The notes: generated by a model from the sequence alone, not told the origin. 64,000 nucleotides of DNA from Luteimonas sp. FCS-9 (GCF_001014645.1 NZ_LASZ01000019.1:1-64000), one strand, 5' to 3'. Counted from the first letter of the stretch, positions 32,557 to 42,067 are shown. A program made the numbers and translations.

Positions 32557-33396
32557 ATGAACCAGCCCGCGCAACAGCAGGACGTGCCCGGCGTGGAGCG
32601 CAAGCTCGACCCGGCCGCCGACCACGGCGAGGACAGCTATCGCGGCAGCGGCCGGCTGCAGGACAAGGTGGCGATCATCACCGGTGGCGACAGCGGCATC
32701 GGCCGCGCCGTCGCGCTGGCCTACGCGCGCGAGGGCGCGGACGTGCTGGTGAGCTACCTCAACGAGGACGAGGATGCGCAGCAGACCCGGCGTCTGGTCG
32801 AGGATGCCGGCCGCCGCTGCGAACTGATGCCCGGCGACATCGCCGACCCCGCGCATTGCCGCGCGATCGTGCGCAAGGCCGTCGAGGCCTTCGGCCGCAT
32901 CGACGTGCTGGTCAACAACGCCGCTTACCAGATGACCTACGAGTCGCTCGACGAGATCCCCGACGACAAGTGGGACTACACCTTCCAGGTCAACGTGACC
33001 GCGATGTTCCACCTGTGCAAGGCCGCCGTGCCACACATGAAGCCGGGCGCGTCGATCATCAACACCAGCTCGATCAACTCCGACAAGCCCAACCCGACAC
33101 TGCTGCCGTACGCGACGACCAAGGGCGCGATCGCCAACTTCACCGCGGGCCTTGCGCAGCTGCTCGCCGACAAGGGCATCCGCGTCAACTCGGTCGCGCC
33201 GGGGCCGATCTGGACCCCGCTGATCCCCTCGACGCTGCCGCCCGACGCGGTCGCCGAGTTCGGCAGCCAGGCCCCGCTCAAGCGTCCCGGCCAGCCGGCC
33301 GAGTGCGCGCCGATCTACGTGCTGCTGGCCTCCGACGAGGCCAGCTACATGACCGGCGGCCGCTACGCGGTCACCGGCGGGATGCCGATTCTGTGA
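32557..33396 (+). CDS. Short-chain dehydrogenase/reductase (YghA-like)
   Basis: 279 aa, ATG at 32557. An N-terminal extension of about 35 residues (Gln/Asp/Glu-rich) precedes the Rossmann motif VAIITGGDSGIGRAVALAYAREGADV. Other SDR landmarks: NNAAYQ, the catalytic Ser in INTSSINSDKP, the YxxxK pair in YATTKGAI, and the C-terminal RYAVTGGMP. The GGDSGIG variant and the extension are typical of the YghA/YhdG-like SDR branch, often stress-associated in proteobacteria. Substrate unknown. The CsbD gene follows 85 bp downstream. Confidence 0.92.
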   Translation: MNQPAQQQDVPGVERKLDPAADHGEDSYRGSGRLQDKVAIITGGDSGIGRAVALAYAREGADVLVSYLNEDEDAQQTRRLVEDAGRRCELMPGDIADPAHCRAIVRKAVEAFGRIDVLVNNAAYQMTYESLDEIPDDKWDYTFQVNVTAMFHLCKAAVPHMKPGASIINTSSINSDKPNPTLLPYATTKGAIANFTAGLAQLLADKGIRVNSVAPGPIWTPLIPSTLPPDAVAEFGSQAPLKRPGQPAECAPIYVLLASDEASYMTGGRYAVTGGMPIL

Positions 33397-33481
33397 TTCG
33401 CGGATTTCTTCACCTCCGCATGGCGGCGTCGGGCGCATACCCCCACGCAGCCTGCAATTCCGCAGGCGGGAGGAGGCAGTC

Positions 33482-33658
33482 GTGGACAAGAACCGCAGCG
33501 AAGGCATGAAGAACCAAGTCAAGGGCACCGCGAAGGAGGTGGCCGGCAAGGTCACCGGCAACACCGGCAAGGAAGTCGCCGGCAAGGCGCAGAAGACCGC
33601 GGGCAAGGCGCAGAGCGCCGTCGGCAAGGCCAGCGACAACGCCCGCAAGGGGCGCTGA
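33482..33658 (+). CDS. CsbD-family small stress protein
   Basis: 58 aa, starting at a GTG with GGAGGAGG about 6 bases upstream. The sequence (DKNRSEGMKNQVKGTAKEVAGKVTGN, then GKEVAGKAQKTAGKAQSAVGKA) shows the repeated K-x-K-G-x-x-K-E pattern of CsbD proteins, which are small, hydrophilic, unfolded-looking and induced by general stress in Bacillus and others. It lies between the oxidoreductase gene and a strong hairpin, so this pair is likely one transcript ending at 33718. Confidence 0.85.
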   Translation: MDKNRSEGMKNQVKGTAKEVAGKVTGNTGKEVAGKAQKTAGKAQSAVGKASDNARKGR

Positions 33659-33688
33659 CCGGCACCGGCATCGCCTGACCACAGGCAG

Positions 33689-33718
33689 CGCGACAGGCGG
33701 CTCCGGCCGCCTGTCGCG
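33689..33718 (+). terminator. Terminator hairpin after the CsbD gene
   Basis: CGCGACAGGCGGC pairs with GCCGCCTGTCGCG through loop TCCG, a perfect 13-bp stem about 30 bases after the stop, followed by TTT. A likely intrinsic terminator for the oxidoreductase-CsbD transcript. Confidence 0.7.
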
Positions 33719-33960
33719 TTTCCGGCATGGCCGCATTCCATCGGCCCGTATCGCCGCGGGCCGGGCACCACACGCCCGCGCAGGAACCGCTGGGCCGGTG
33801 CAGACTTCCCTTGCGTGTCGATGCCTGAAGCCGCCGCGAGCACGGCGACTTCTTTCGTTCGTTCCCGGCTGCCGTCGCGCCCGCCACCGTGTCTGCCCGC
33901 GTCGATCGCGATGCCGGTCGCTGCGTCTGGCGCTGCCCCCACCCGGCGCCGGTGGCGCCG

Positions 33961-33984
33961 ACCTCCCCCGCATGCGGGGGAGGT
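33961..33984. repeat. Perfect 24-bp palindrome
   Basis: The half ACCTCCCCCGCA is followed at once by its exact reverse complement, with no loop. It stands just upstream of the 200-bp repeat array in the same gap. Palindromes of this type recur between genes in GC-rich proteobacteria; here only one copy is seen. Confidence 0.7.
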
Positions 33985-34029
33985 GATCGCGGCACCGCTC
34001 TCCGATCCGCCCTCGCATCCCTGTCCAGT

Positions 34030-34097
34030 GCCTGTCGGGTGCCGTGACCACCAAGCGGATATCGGGCCGCGACTGGGCGCGGTACCCGGCAGGCGCC
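34030..34097 (+). repeat. Dispersed inverted-repeat element, copy B
   Basis: 68 bp with imperfect terminal inverted repeats GCCTGTCGGGTGCC and GGTACCCGGCAGGC, then GCC. The interior includes AAGCGGATATCGGGCCGCGA. Same as copies C and D and, in reverse, copy A at 6940-7004. Confidence 0.8.
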
Positions 34098-34237
34098 CGC
34101 GCAATCGTCGCAGCAGCCACGACCGCGCCACACTCCGGCGTCGTTCCCCGTGCGCGATTTGGTCGTCACGCTTTGCAGTCGGCAGACACCGCCATCGCCA
34201 TGCCGCTCTCCGATCCGCCATCGCATCCGTGTCCAGC

Positions 34238-34305
34238 GCCTGTCGGGTGCCGTGACCACCAAGCGGGTATCGGGCCGCGACTGGGCGCGGTACCCGGCAG
34301 GCGCC
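34238..34305 (+). repeat. Dispersed inverted-repeat element, copy C
   Basis: 68 bp, same ends as copy B. The interior reads AAGCGGGTATCGGG, one base different from copies B and D. Confidence 0.8.
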
Positions 34306-34427
34306 CACGCAATCGTCGCAGCAGCCACGACCGCACCACACCCTGGTCTCGTTCCCTCGTGCGCAACTTGAACCGTTATCGCCATCGCCATGCCGCTCTC
34401 CGATCCGCCCTCGCATCCGTGTCCAGC

Positions 34428-34495
34428 GCCTGTCGGGTGCCGTGACCACCAAGCGGATATCGGGCCGCGACTGGGCACGGTACCCGGCAGGCGCC
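34428..34495 (+). repeat. Dispersed inverted-repeat element, copy D
   Basis: 68 bp, same ends as copy B, with GGGCACGG in place of GGGCGCGG near the right end. It ends 73 bases before the SUKH gene start; similarity to the other units ends exactly at the element boundary. Confidence 0.8.
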
Positions 34496-34567
34496 GATGT
34501 AATGGATTGGCAGCCCTCACGACACGCGGCTAGCATCCCCGGGCCTATTCGTATCGGACCCACGCAC

Positions 34568-35842
34568 ATGGATGTCGACCTTCCGACCCCGGGTGAATCC
34601 GCCCAGGACGACGGCTTCACCCAAGACGAACGCGCCCTGCTGCGCGACCACGGCATCGTGCTGTTCGCCGGCCGCGTGATCTTCGATGCCCAGCCGCCCA
34701 TCGACGACGACACGCTGCGCGCCGTCGACGCCTGCTGCCGCGGCGGCGTCCCCGCCCCCCTGGCCGCCCTGTGGCGCCTGACCGCCGGCGGCCGCCTCGA
34801 TTACGACCTCGTGCTCCCCATGGACGGCCACGAAGAAGCGATCTCGTGGACCGAACTGTTCTTCCGCGGCAGCGACGGCTACCGCGACCTCGACGGCTGG
34901 ATCGAGCACGAGCGCGAGCTCGCGCAGGACGATGCCGACGAGGACGGTCGCGACTGGGACGGCCTGCTCGATGTCCTGCCGTTCGGCGGCTTCGAGTACT
35001 GCGATCGCCTCTACATCGTCACCGACCCCGCCGCCCCCGACCACGGCCACGTGCTCGCCTGGAAGCAGGGCCTGCCGCCGGCCTGGACTCACGCCCGCCA
35101 CGAGGACGGCCTGGCGACCGTCGGCGAGCACCTGCACGCCGCCTTCCGCGCGCTCGTCCTCGAGCGCGACCCGCAGGCGCCCGATGCCGACACCGGCACC
35201 GAACTGCTCGACTACCCCGACACCCGATGCGCCGAGCACGGCCTCGACGACGCCCTGGCCGCGCGCGTGGCCGACTTCCATCGGCGCGCGCTGCTCGACT
35301 GGCGCGGCGCGCTGGCCGGCCGCGGGCTCGCCGCGCAGCCGGCACTCGCATGGCTGGCGCTGTGCACGGCGATCGAGGCCGACGATCCGGCGCTGCTCGC
35401 GCAGGTCGCCGATGCCGGCGCGGCGCTGGACGTGCCGCTGCGCGGCAGTGCCGGCGCCATCGATCTGGCGCTGGTCCACGGCGCGCACGCGGCGCTGGCA
35501 ATGCTGCTCGACCGCGGCGCGCCCGTCGGTCCGCGCGCGCTCGACCAGGTGAACGGCGCGCTGCCGCCCGCACTCGCCGCGCGCCTGTTGGCCGTGCCCG
35601 GCCAGGCGACGGTCGAGGCGGTGCTGGCCTGCGTGGTGCAGGGCGCGTCCGACAGCGCGGCGCTGGTCGCCGCGCAACTGCCGGCCGCCGATCGCGCCAC
35701 GCTGCCCGCACGCTTCGCGGCCGCGCGCGCGTCGCTCGTTGCCGATCTCGACAAGGTGCGAAGCGGCCGCCTCGGCCACTTCCTGGGCGAGGCGGGGCTG
35801 CAGCAGCGGATCGACCGGCTCGACGCCTGGCGCGCCGGCTGA
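34568..35842 (+). CDS. SMI1/KNR4 (SUKH)-like protein with ankyrin-like C-terminal half
   Basis: 424 aa, ATG at 34568. The N-terminal half shows the SUKH pattern: VPAPLAALWRLTAGGRLDYDLVLPM, ISWTELFFRGSDGYRDLDGWIEHERE, then LDVLPFGGFEYCDRLYIVTDPAAPDHGHVLAWKQGLPPAW. SUKH proteins often act as immunity proteins in polymorphic toxin systems, though many have no known role. The C-terminal half (LCTAIEADDPALLAQVADAGAALDVPL, then GAHAALAMLLDRGAPV) resembles ankyrin-type repeats. No toxin gene is beside it; a repeat array lies just upstream. The cds end forms a hairpin with the convergent dinG end (CGGCTGA, loop CGC, TCAGCCG at 35836-35852). Confidence 0.75.
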   Translation: MDVDLPTPGESAQDDGFTQDERALLRDHGIVLFAGRVIFDAQPPIDDDTLRAVDACCRGGVPAPLAALWRLTAGGRLDYDLVLPMDGHEEAISWTELFFRGSDGYRDLDGWIEHERELAQDDADEDGRDWDGLLDVLPFGGFEYCDRLYIVTDPAAPDHGHVLAWKQGLPPAWTHARHEDGLATVGEHLHAAFRALVLERDPQAPDADTGTELLDYPDTRCAEHGLDDALAARVADFHRRALLDWRGALAGRGLAAQPALAWLALCTAIEADDPALLAQVADAGAALDVPLRGSAGAIDLALVHGAHAALAMLLDRGAPVGPRALDQVNGALPPALAARLLAVPGQATVEAVLACVVQGASDSAALVAAQLPAADRATLPARFAAARASLVADLDKVRSGRLGHFLGEAGLQQRIDRLDAWRAG

Positions 35843-35845
35843 CGC

Positions 35846-38008
35846 TCAGCCGATCACGCGCTCGAACGGCGGCAACGCATCGAGGATGCGTTTGCCGTAG
35901 CGGCGGGTCAGCAGCCGCGAATCGAGGATCACGACGCGGCCGGTGTCGGTCGAGGTGCGGATCAGGCGGCCGGCGAACTGCGTCAGCGTGCGCAGCGCGT
36001 GCGGCACCGCGATCAGGTTGAACGGGTTCAGCCCGCGGGCCTCGAGCCATTCGCCCAGCGTCGCGGTCTGCGGGTCGGTGGGCACCGCGAACGGAACCTG
36101 GGTGATGACGACCGTCGTGCAGGCCTCGCCCGGCAGGTCGAGGCCCTCGCCGAAGGAGTTGAGCCCGAACAGCACCGAGCCCTTGCCGGCGGCGACGCGC
36201 TCCAGGTGCGCGGCGACGACCTGCGACTTGTTGCCAGCGCTCTGGAGCTGGATCGCGGCGCGGCGCGAGGCCGGCATCAACTCGGCGACCTTCTCCATCT
36301 TCCAGCGCGAGGTGAACAGCACCATGCTGCCCTTCTTCCAGTCCAGCTCGCGCGCCAGCCACTCGGCGACGGCCTTCGGATGGCCCTCGCGGTCGTCGGG
36401 CGGCACCGGGAACGGCGGCACCACCAGTTGCGCCTGGCGCGGCAGGTCGAACGGCGAGGGCAGCGACGCCATCTCGGCGTGCTCGGGCAGTCCGGTGTCG
36501 ATCGCGAACGACTGGAAATCGCCGCCGCCGGTCAGCGTGGCCGAGGTCATGACGACCGAGTCGACCTCCTTCCACAGCAGCGTGCGCAGCACGTGCGCGG
36601 CCGAGACCGGCGAGCAGTGCAGGGCGAGGTCGCCCTCGCGCGTCGCGGTGACCCAGCGCGCCATCGGCGGCGCGCCGTCGCGGTCCTCGCGGCGCCAGCC
36701 GGCCCACAGGTCGTGCTGCTGCTCGACCATCTCCAGCGCCATGCCCAGGCTGCGCTGCAGCTTCTCGCGCGCCGGATCGTCCTGCTTGGCGCGCGCGACC
36801 GCCTGCTGCGCGGCGTGCACCCAGTTGAGCAGGGCGCGCGTGTCCTCGGCCAGGCTCTCGATCGCCGGCGCCCAGTCGTCCGGCAGCCGGCCCAGCGGCG
36901 CGCGCCACATCGGGTCGCGCTCGCCCGGCTCCGGCTGCCAGACGCGGTCGACGTCGAGCTGGAACGCCTTGAGCGCCTTCGACACGCGCAGCGCCAGTTC
37001 GATCGCCTCGTTGGGCAGCAGCGTGCCGATCTTCTCCTTGTCGACCAGGCGATAACTGCCCGCGATCAGGATCTGCATGCGGCCGGTGCGCCTGGCCATG
37101 TCGCTCAGCGGCAGGCGCGCGGCGCCCTGGTCGATCGCGACGTTGGCCACGTGATGGCCCTCGTCGAGCACCAGCAGCATCTCGCCCGGCGGCGCCAGCA
37201 GCGGCTGGCCGTTCTCGATGTCGCCCATCGCCAGCGACGACAGCAGCAGCGCGTGGTTGGTGACCACGATCTGTGCCTCGCGCACCGTGTTGCGCGCCTT
37301 CAGCACCGGGCACTGCTGGGCGAAACTGCAGCGACGCCCGGCGCACCCCGAGGCCGGCGTGGTGATGCGCGCGCGCAGCGCCGGCGAGACCGGCTCGGGC
37401 GCCGCGTCCAGGTCGCCGTCCCACAGCCGGTCGGCCTGGGCCTCGGGCAGCCGGCGCGCGGCGTCGACCTCGTGCGGCGCCAGCGGGCGATCGAAGAGCT
37501 GGCGCTCGAAGTCGCCGCCCTCGTCGGGGCCGGGCGCGTCGGGCAGCAGCGCGCCCTGGCTGTGCTCGGCGTGCAGCTCGGCGGCGTTGCGGGTGCACAG
37601 GTAGCGGGTGCGACCCTTGGCCAGCGCGACCTTCGCTTCCAGCCCGGTGGCGGCGAGGAACGCCGGGATGTCGCGCTCGACCAGCTGCGACTGCAGCGCG
37701 ACCGTGCCGGTACTCACGACCAGCTTCTTCTTCGTCGCCAGCGCGATCGGCACCCCGGCGGTCAGGTAGGCGAGCGACTTGCCGACACCGGTCGGCGCCT
37801 CGGCCACGCCGATGCCGCCCGAGGTCGCGAGCGCGCGCGAGACCAGCCCGATCATCGCGCTCTGCGAGCGACGCGTGCTGAAGCCGGGCGTGTTGGCCTG
37901 GAGCTTCGCGTACGCGGCGCGGATGTCGGCCTTCAGCGCCTCGGTGAGTGCGCGCGGCGGCGCGTCGGCCGCGGGCCGGGCCGGCGGCTGGAGTTCGGGT
38001 TCGCCCAT
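35846..38008 (-). CDS. dinG: ATP-dependent DNA helicase DinG
   Basis: 720 aa, ATG at 38008; E. coli DinG is 716. Walker A is EAPTGVGKSLAYL (about 70), the DEAH-like box is LVLDEGHHVAN. Four cysteines for the 4Fe-4S cluster lie in TRYLCTRN and the SGCAGRRCSFAQQC segment. Helicase C-terminal motifs include VVMTSATLTGGGDF, SVLFGLNSFGEGLDLPG and TQFAGRLIRTSTDTGRV. DinG unwinds 5'-to-3', removes R-loops and resolves G-quadruplex-like structures. A damage-inducible gene in E. coli, but no LexA site is evident here. It converges on the SUKH gene and diverges from the DUF5671 gene. Confidence 0.95.
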   Translation of the reverse strand: MGEPELQPPARPAADAPPRALTEALKADIRAAYAKLQANTPGFSTRRSQSAMIGLVSRALATSGGIGVAEAPTGVGKSLAYLTAGVPIALATKKKLVVSTGTVALQSQLVERDIPAFLAATGLEAKVALAKGRTRYLCTRNAAELHAEHSQGALLPDAPGPDEGGDFERQLFDRPLAPHEVDAARRLPEAQADRLWDGDLDAAPEPVSPALRARITTPASGCAGRRCSFAQQCPVLKARNTVREAQIVVTNHALLLSSLAMGDIENGQPLLAPPGEMLLVLDEGHHVANVAIDQGAARLPLSDMARRTGRMQILIAGSYRLVDKEKIGTLLPNEAIELALRVSKALKAFQLDVDRVWQPEPGERDPMWRAPLGRLPDDWAPAIESLAEDTRALLNWVHAAQQAVARAKQDDPAREKLQRSLGMALEMVEQQHDLWAGWRREDRDGAPPMARWVTATREGDLALHCSPVSAAHVLRTLLWKEVDSVVMTSATLTGGGDFQSFAIDTGLPEHAEMASLPSPFDLPRQAQLVVPPFPVPPDDREGHPKAVAEWLARELDWKKGSMVLFTSRWKMEKVAELMPASRRAAIQLQSAGNKSQVVAAHLERVAAGKGSVLFGLNSFGEGLDLPGEACTTVVITQVPFAVPTDPQTATLGEWLEARGLNPFNLIAVPHALRTLTQFAGRLIRTSTDTGRVVILDSRLLTRRYGKRILDALPPFERVIG

Positions 38009-38127
38009 GCGCGCATTGTCCCATGGCCGGTCGCGCCGATTGAGAGCGGCGCCGCGCCTGCGGACATGAACGGGCCGTCGCATCCGGGCCTGCTAGATTG
38101 CCGGCGGCAACGACTGACGGGAACGCG

Positions 38128-38769
38128 ATGGCATCGCACCAGGCTCTAGACGGATTCGTACGCGAGGCGCTGGCGCGCGGCGCGACCCGCGCACAGACCG
38201 CGGAGGCGCTGGCCGCCGCCGGCTGGCCGTAGGCGCAGATCGACGGCGCACTGCGCGCCTGGGCGACGGTGCCGTTCGTCGTGCCGGTGCCGCGGCCGCA
38301 GCCGTCGCTGTCGGCGCGCGACGCGTTCTGGTACCTGCTGCTGTTCGCCACGCTCTACGTCTGGGCCTGGCACCTGGGCAGCCTGGCGTTCGACCTGATC
38401 GCGTACGCGTTTCCCGATCCCACCGATCCCGAGTACCGGGTGCAGCGGATGGGCGCGTCGATGCGCAGCGCGTCGGCCGCGCTGCTGATCGCGTTCCCGG
38501 CGTTCGCCTGGCTCGCGCACCGGCTCTCGCGCGAGGTCGCGCGAGAGCCGCCCAAGCGGCTGTCGCCGGTGCGGCGCTGGCTGACCTACATGACGCTGTT
38601 CCTGGCCGCCGCCGTGCTGATCGGCGATGCGATCGCGCTGGTCTACAACGCACTGGGCGGCGAGCTGACGGCGCGGTTCGTGCTGAAGGTCGCCGTCGTC
38701 GGCGCGATCGCCGGCGCGGCGTTCGCGTTCTACCTGCTCGACCTGCGCCGCGACGAGGCGGTGCCATGA
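38128..38769 (+). pseudogene. DUF5671-domain membrane protein interrupted by an in-frame TAG
   Basis: From the ATG at 38128 the frame encodes 34 residues (FVREALARGATRAQTAEALAAAGWP at the end), then TAG at 38230-38232, then continues in frame (AQIDGALRAWATVPFVVPVPRPQPSLSARDAFWYLLLFATLYVWAWHLG) to 38769. The part before the stop is the helical N-terminal segment that normally precedes DUF5671 domains, and GWP-E-xQ is the common wording, so a single GAG-to-TAG change is likely. The membrane part (four helices) is intact and could be made from the GTG at 38269, which has no evident ribosome site. The stop overlaps the next start (ATGA). Pseudogene, recoded gene or sequencing error cannot be told apart here. 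Confidence 0.75.
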
Positions 38770-39209
38770 GCGCGGCGACGCTGGGCCGGGCGCTGATCGT
38801 CGCCGGCGGCGTGGCGAGCGTGGCCGCCGTGGCGACCGCGCTGCTGCTGATCGGCTCGCCGTCCGCGCAACGGCAGGCGCGGCTCGACGCGACGCGCGTG
38901 CACGACCTGCTGCGGATCGAGCAGGCGGCGATGCGACAGCTGGCGCGCGACGGCGCGCTGCCGGCCACGCCCGCGGCGATCGACGCGCCCGACTTGCGCC
39001 GCGCCGATCCGGATACCGGCGCGCCTTATGGCTATCGCGTGCTCGCGCCCGACCGCGTTGAACTGTGCGCGCACTTCGCCGTCGACAACCGCGACCCGTT
39101 GCGCCAGGTCGAGCCCTGGCTGCGCGCCGAATGGCCGCACGGACCCGGCCGGGCCTGCTTCGCGCGGCGCGTCGACGGGCAGGCGGTCCCGGCGGCGCCG
39201 GCGGGCTGA
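38766..39209 (+). CDS. Membrane-anchored hypothetical protein coupled to the DUF5671 gene
   Basis: 147 aa, ATG at 38766 overlapping the preceding stop by four bases. One N-terminal membrane helix (about 8-31, ALIVAGGVASVAAVATALLLIGS), then a soluble part: VHDLLRIEQAAMRQLARDGALPATPAAIDAPDLRRADPDTGAPYGYRVLAPDRVELCAHFAVDNRD. The pattern of a short helix followed by DPxTGxPYxYR and ELCAxF recalls small periplasmic-domain proteins found behind DUF5671 genes. Function unknown. If the upstream stop is real, coupled translation of this gene may fall. Confidence 0.75.
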   Translation: MSAATLGRALIVAGGVASVAAVATALLLIGSPSAQRQARLDATRVHDLLRIEQAAMRQLARDGALPATPAAIDAPDLRRADPDTGAPYGYRVLAPDRVELCAHFAVDNRDPLRQVEPWLRAEWPHGPGRACFARRVDGQAVPAAPAG

Positions 39210-39279
39210 ACCAGCTGCGGCGCGGCGGCGCGTCGAGGGCGACCGGTCGGCGCGGACCCGTGGCGCGGCGGCCGCGTGC

Positions 39280-40047
<768 letters not shown>

Positions 40048-40165
40048 GGGCGGTCTCCTGCATGGGATGGACGCGCACCGTAGCGCTGCGATGGTCGAAC
40101 CTGGGTGAACCGCGGCGCACCGCCGCGTGGCGCGCTGCGTCCTCGCAGGGGATACTGCCCGGGCC

Positions 40166-41167
40166 ATGTCGTCCCGCCGCCTGCCCCCGATGCTGCTGGC
40201 CTGCCTGTTGCTGGCCGCGCCGCTGCTTGCGGCGGCGCAGGGCACGCGCCTGGACGCGACGCTCGACGAGGCCGCCGCGCTGGCGCCGCTGCGCACGGTC
40301 ATCGTCGCGCAGGGCGGCACGGTGCTCGCCGAGCGCGGCTACCACGGCGCCTCGCCGGCGCGGCCGGCCAACATCAAGTCGGCGTCCAAGTCGGTGGTCT
40401 CGGCGCTGGTGGGCATCGCGATCAAGCGCGGTCTGCTCGAAGGCGTCGACCAGCCGGTCGCGCCGCTGCTCGCCGACCGCCTGCCCGACGCGCCCGACCC
40501 GCGGATGGCGCAGGTGACCATCGGCCACCTGCTGTCGATGCAGGCCGGGCTGCGGCCGACGTCCGGCCGCCAGTACGGCGCCTGGGTCGCGCAGCGCGAC
40601 TGGGTGCGCGCCGCGCTGGCGCAGCCGTTCGTCGATGCGCCGGGCGGCGGCATGCTGTATTCGACCGGGTCGACGCACCTGCTGTCGGCGATCCTGGTGA
40701 AGGTGTCGGGCAAGCCGACGCTGCAGCTCGCCCGCGAGTGGCTGGAACCGCAGCCCGGCTTCGCGATCGCGTCCTGGGACCGCGATCCGCAGGGCATCCA
40801 CTTCGGCGGCAACCAGATGGTGATGACGCCGCGCGCGCTGCTGGCCTTCGGCGAGCTCTACCGCAACGACGGGCGCAGCGCCACGGGCGCGCAGCTGGTG
40901 CCGGGCGCGTGGATCGCGCAGTCCTGGCGGCCGCGCACGCGCTCGGTGTACACCGGCGACGGCTATGGCTACGGCTGGTTCGCCCGGCGCGTCGGCGGAC
41001 ACGAGGTGCGCTACGCCTGGGGCCACGGCGGGCAGATGCTGTTCATCGTGCCGGCGCTGGACCTCACGGTCGTCATGACCTCCGACGAGCGCACCCCTGC
41101 AGGCTCCGGACACCTGGCCGACCTGCTGGCGCTGCTGGAGCGGATCGTCGCCGACCAGTCGGGCTGA
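40166..41167 (+). CDS. Exported serine hydrolase of the beta-lactamase / class C family
   Basis: 333 aa; the ATG at 40166 gives a clean signal peptide (about 1-24, LLACLLLAAPLLAAAQ). The SxxK motif is SASK (S72, K75), the YxN-like position is YSTG near 168, and the third motif is WGHGGQMLF (HGG) near 290. These are the serine beta-lactamase/transpeptidase-like (AmpC-type) landmarks. Such proteins act as peptidases or esterases in the periplasm; few are true beta-lactamases. Monocistronic as far as seen, 103 bp before the dioxygenase. Confidence 0.9.
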   Translation: MSSRRLPPMLLACLLLAAPLLAAAQGTRLDATLDEAAALAPLRTVIVAQGGTVLAERGYHGASPARPANIKSASKSVVSALVGIAIKRGLLEGVDQPVAPLLADRLPDAPDPRMAQVTIGHLLSMQAGLRPTSGRQYGAWVAQRDWVRAALAQPFVDAPGGGMLYSTGSTHLLSAILVKVSGKPTLQLAREWLEPQPGFAIASWDRDPQGIHFGGNQMVMTPRALLAFGELYRNDGRSATGAQLVPGAWIAQSWRPRTRSVYTGDGYGYGWFARRVGGHEVRYAWGHGGQMLFIVPALDLTVVMTSDERTPAGSGHLADLLALLERIVADQSG

Positions 41168-41269
41168 CGCGCAGCGTTGCACGGCTGCGACGATGCGTCG
41201 TGGCGCCGCCGCTTCCGTGCGCCCGGGGCCGCGCCCATCGTGAGGACGTCCCCGCTTCCAGGTGCGCCC

Positions 41270-42067
41270 ATGGCCCCGCTGCCCGCGCTGTACGTGTCCC
41301 ACGGTTCGCCGATGACCGCGCTCGCGCCCGGCCGCGTCGGAACGCGGCTGGCCGAACTGGCGCGCGACCTGCCGCGGCCGCGCGCGATCGTCGTCGCGTC
41401 GGCGCACTGGCTGGCGGCGCGGCCGCGGGTCGGCGGCGCCGCGCGGCCGGAGACGGTCCACGACTTCGGCGGCTTTCCGGAGGCGCTCTACGCGCTGCGC
41501 TATCCGGCGCCGGGCGCACCGGCGCTCGCGCAGGAGATCGCCATGCGCCTGACCGCCGAGGGGCTGCGCGCGGACGTCGATCCGCAGCGCGGGCTCGACC
41601 ACGGGGTCTGGGTGCCGCTGCGGCTGCTCCGTCCCGAGGCCGACCTCCCGGTCGTGCCGCTGTCGATCCAGCCCGCCCTGGGTCCGGCGCATGCCTTCGC
41701 GCTCGGGCGCGCGCTGGCATCGCTGCGCGCGCAGGGCGTGCTGGTCGTCGGCTCGGGCAGCATCACCCACAACCTCCAGGACTGGCGCGGCGGCGACGAT
41801 GGTCTCCAAGCCCCGTACGTGCGGCCGTTCACCGACTGGATCGAGGCGCGGCTGCGCGCGGACGACCTGCCGGCGCTGCTCGACTACCGCCGGCAGGCCC
41901 CGTTCGCCGCGCGGGCGCACCCGGCCGACGAGCACCTGCTGCCGCTGTTCGTGGCGATGGGCGCGGCCGGCGGCGCGCAGCTCGGCGCGCACCGCATCGA
42001 GGCCGGCATCGACATGGGCTTCCTGGCGATGGACCTCTACCGCTTCGACGGCGCCGGCGCCGCCTGA
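41270..42067 (+). CDS. DODA-type extradiol ring-opening dioxygenase
   Basis: 265 aa, ATG at 41270. Metal-binding His residues appear in ALYVSHGSPM (H11), VVASAHWLA (H near 46) and LDHGVWVPLRLL (H near 114), with VVGSGSITHNLQDWRGG and FAARAHPADEHLLPLFVAMGAAG. This is the LigB-like DODA family to which E. coli YgiD (4,5-DOPA dioxygenase) belongs, about 260 aa. A non-heme iron or zinc enzyme in the cytoplasm. Substrate: catechol-type compound, not resolved. Its 3' end overlaps by 31 bases the convergent small protein gene. Confidence 0.9.
   Translation: MAPLPALYVSHGSPMTALAPGRVGTRLAELARDLPRPRAIVVASAHWLAARPRVGGAARPETVHDFGGFPEALYALRYPAPGAPALAQEIAMRLTAEGLRADVDPQRGLDHGVWVPLRLLRPEADLPVVPLSIQPALGPAHAFALGRALASLRAQGVLVVGSGSITHNLQDWRGGDDGLQAPYVRPFTDWIEARLRADDLPALLDYRRQAPFAARAHPADEHLLPLFVAMGAAGGAQLGAHRIEAGIDMGFLAMDLYRFDGAGAA

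Larger units (their letters stand above)
33997..34495 (+). repeat. Tandem array of two and a half units of about 200 bp
   Basis: The segment beginning GCTCTCCGATCCGCC recurs at 33997, 34205 and 34395, so unit length is 208 and then 190 bp. Each unit carries one copy of the 68-bp inverted-repeat element and a shared downstream part (CAATCGTCGCAGCAGCCACG); the third unit stops right after the element. The array fills most of the 900-bp gap between the CsbD and SUKH genes. Open frames across it are repetitive and not credible. Confidence 0.85.

Noticed and set aside
33410-34713. Several open frames on both strands across the repeat array
   Set aside because: They translate the repeat units (phrases like RPDIRLVV recur) and have no ribosome site or homology. 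They are products of the repeats.
40166-41167. Beta-lactamase resistance gene
   Set aside because: The SxxK and HGG motifs are present but the second motif is YSTG, not YxN, and most family members are esterases or peptidases. Resistance cannot be claimed.
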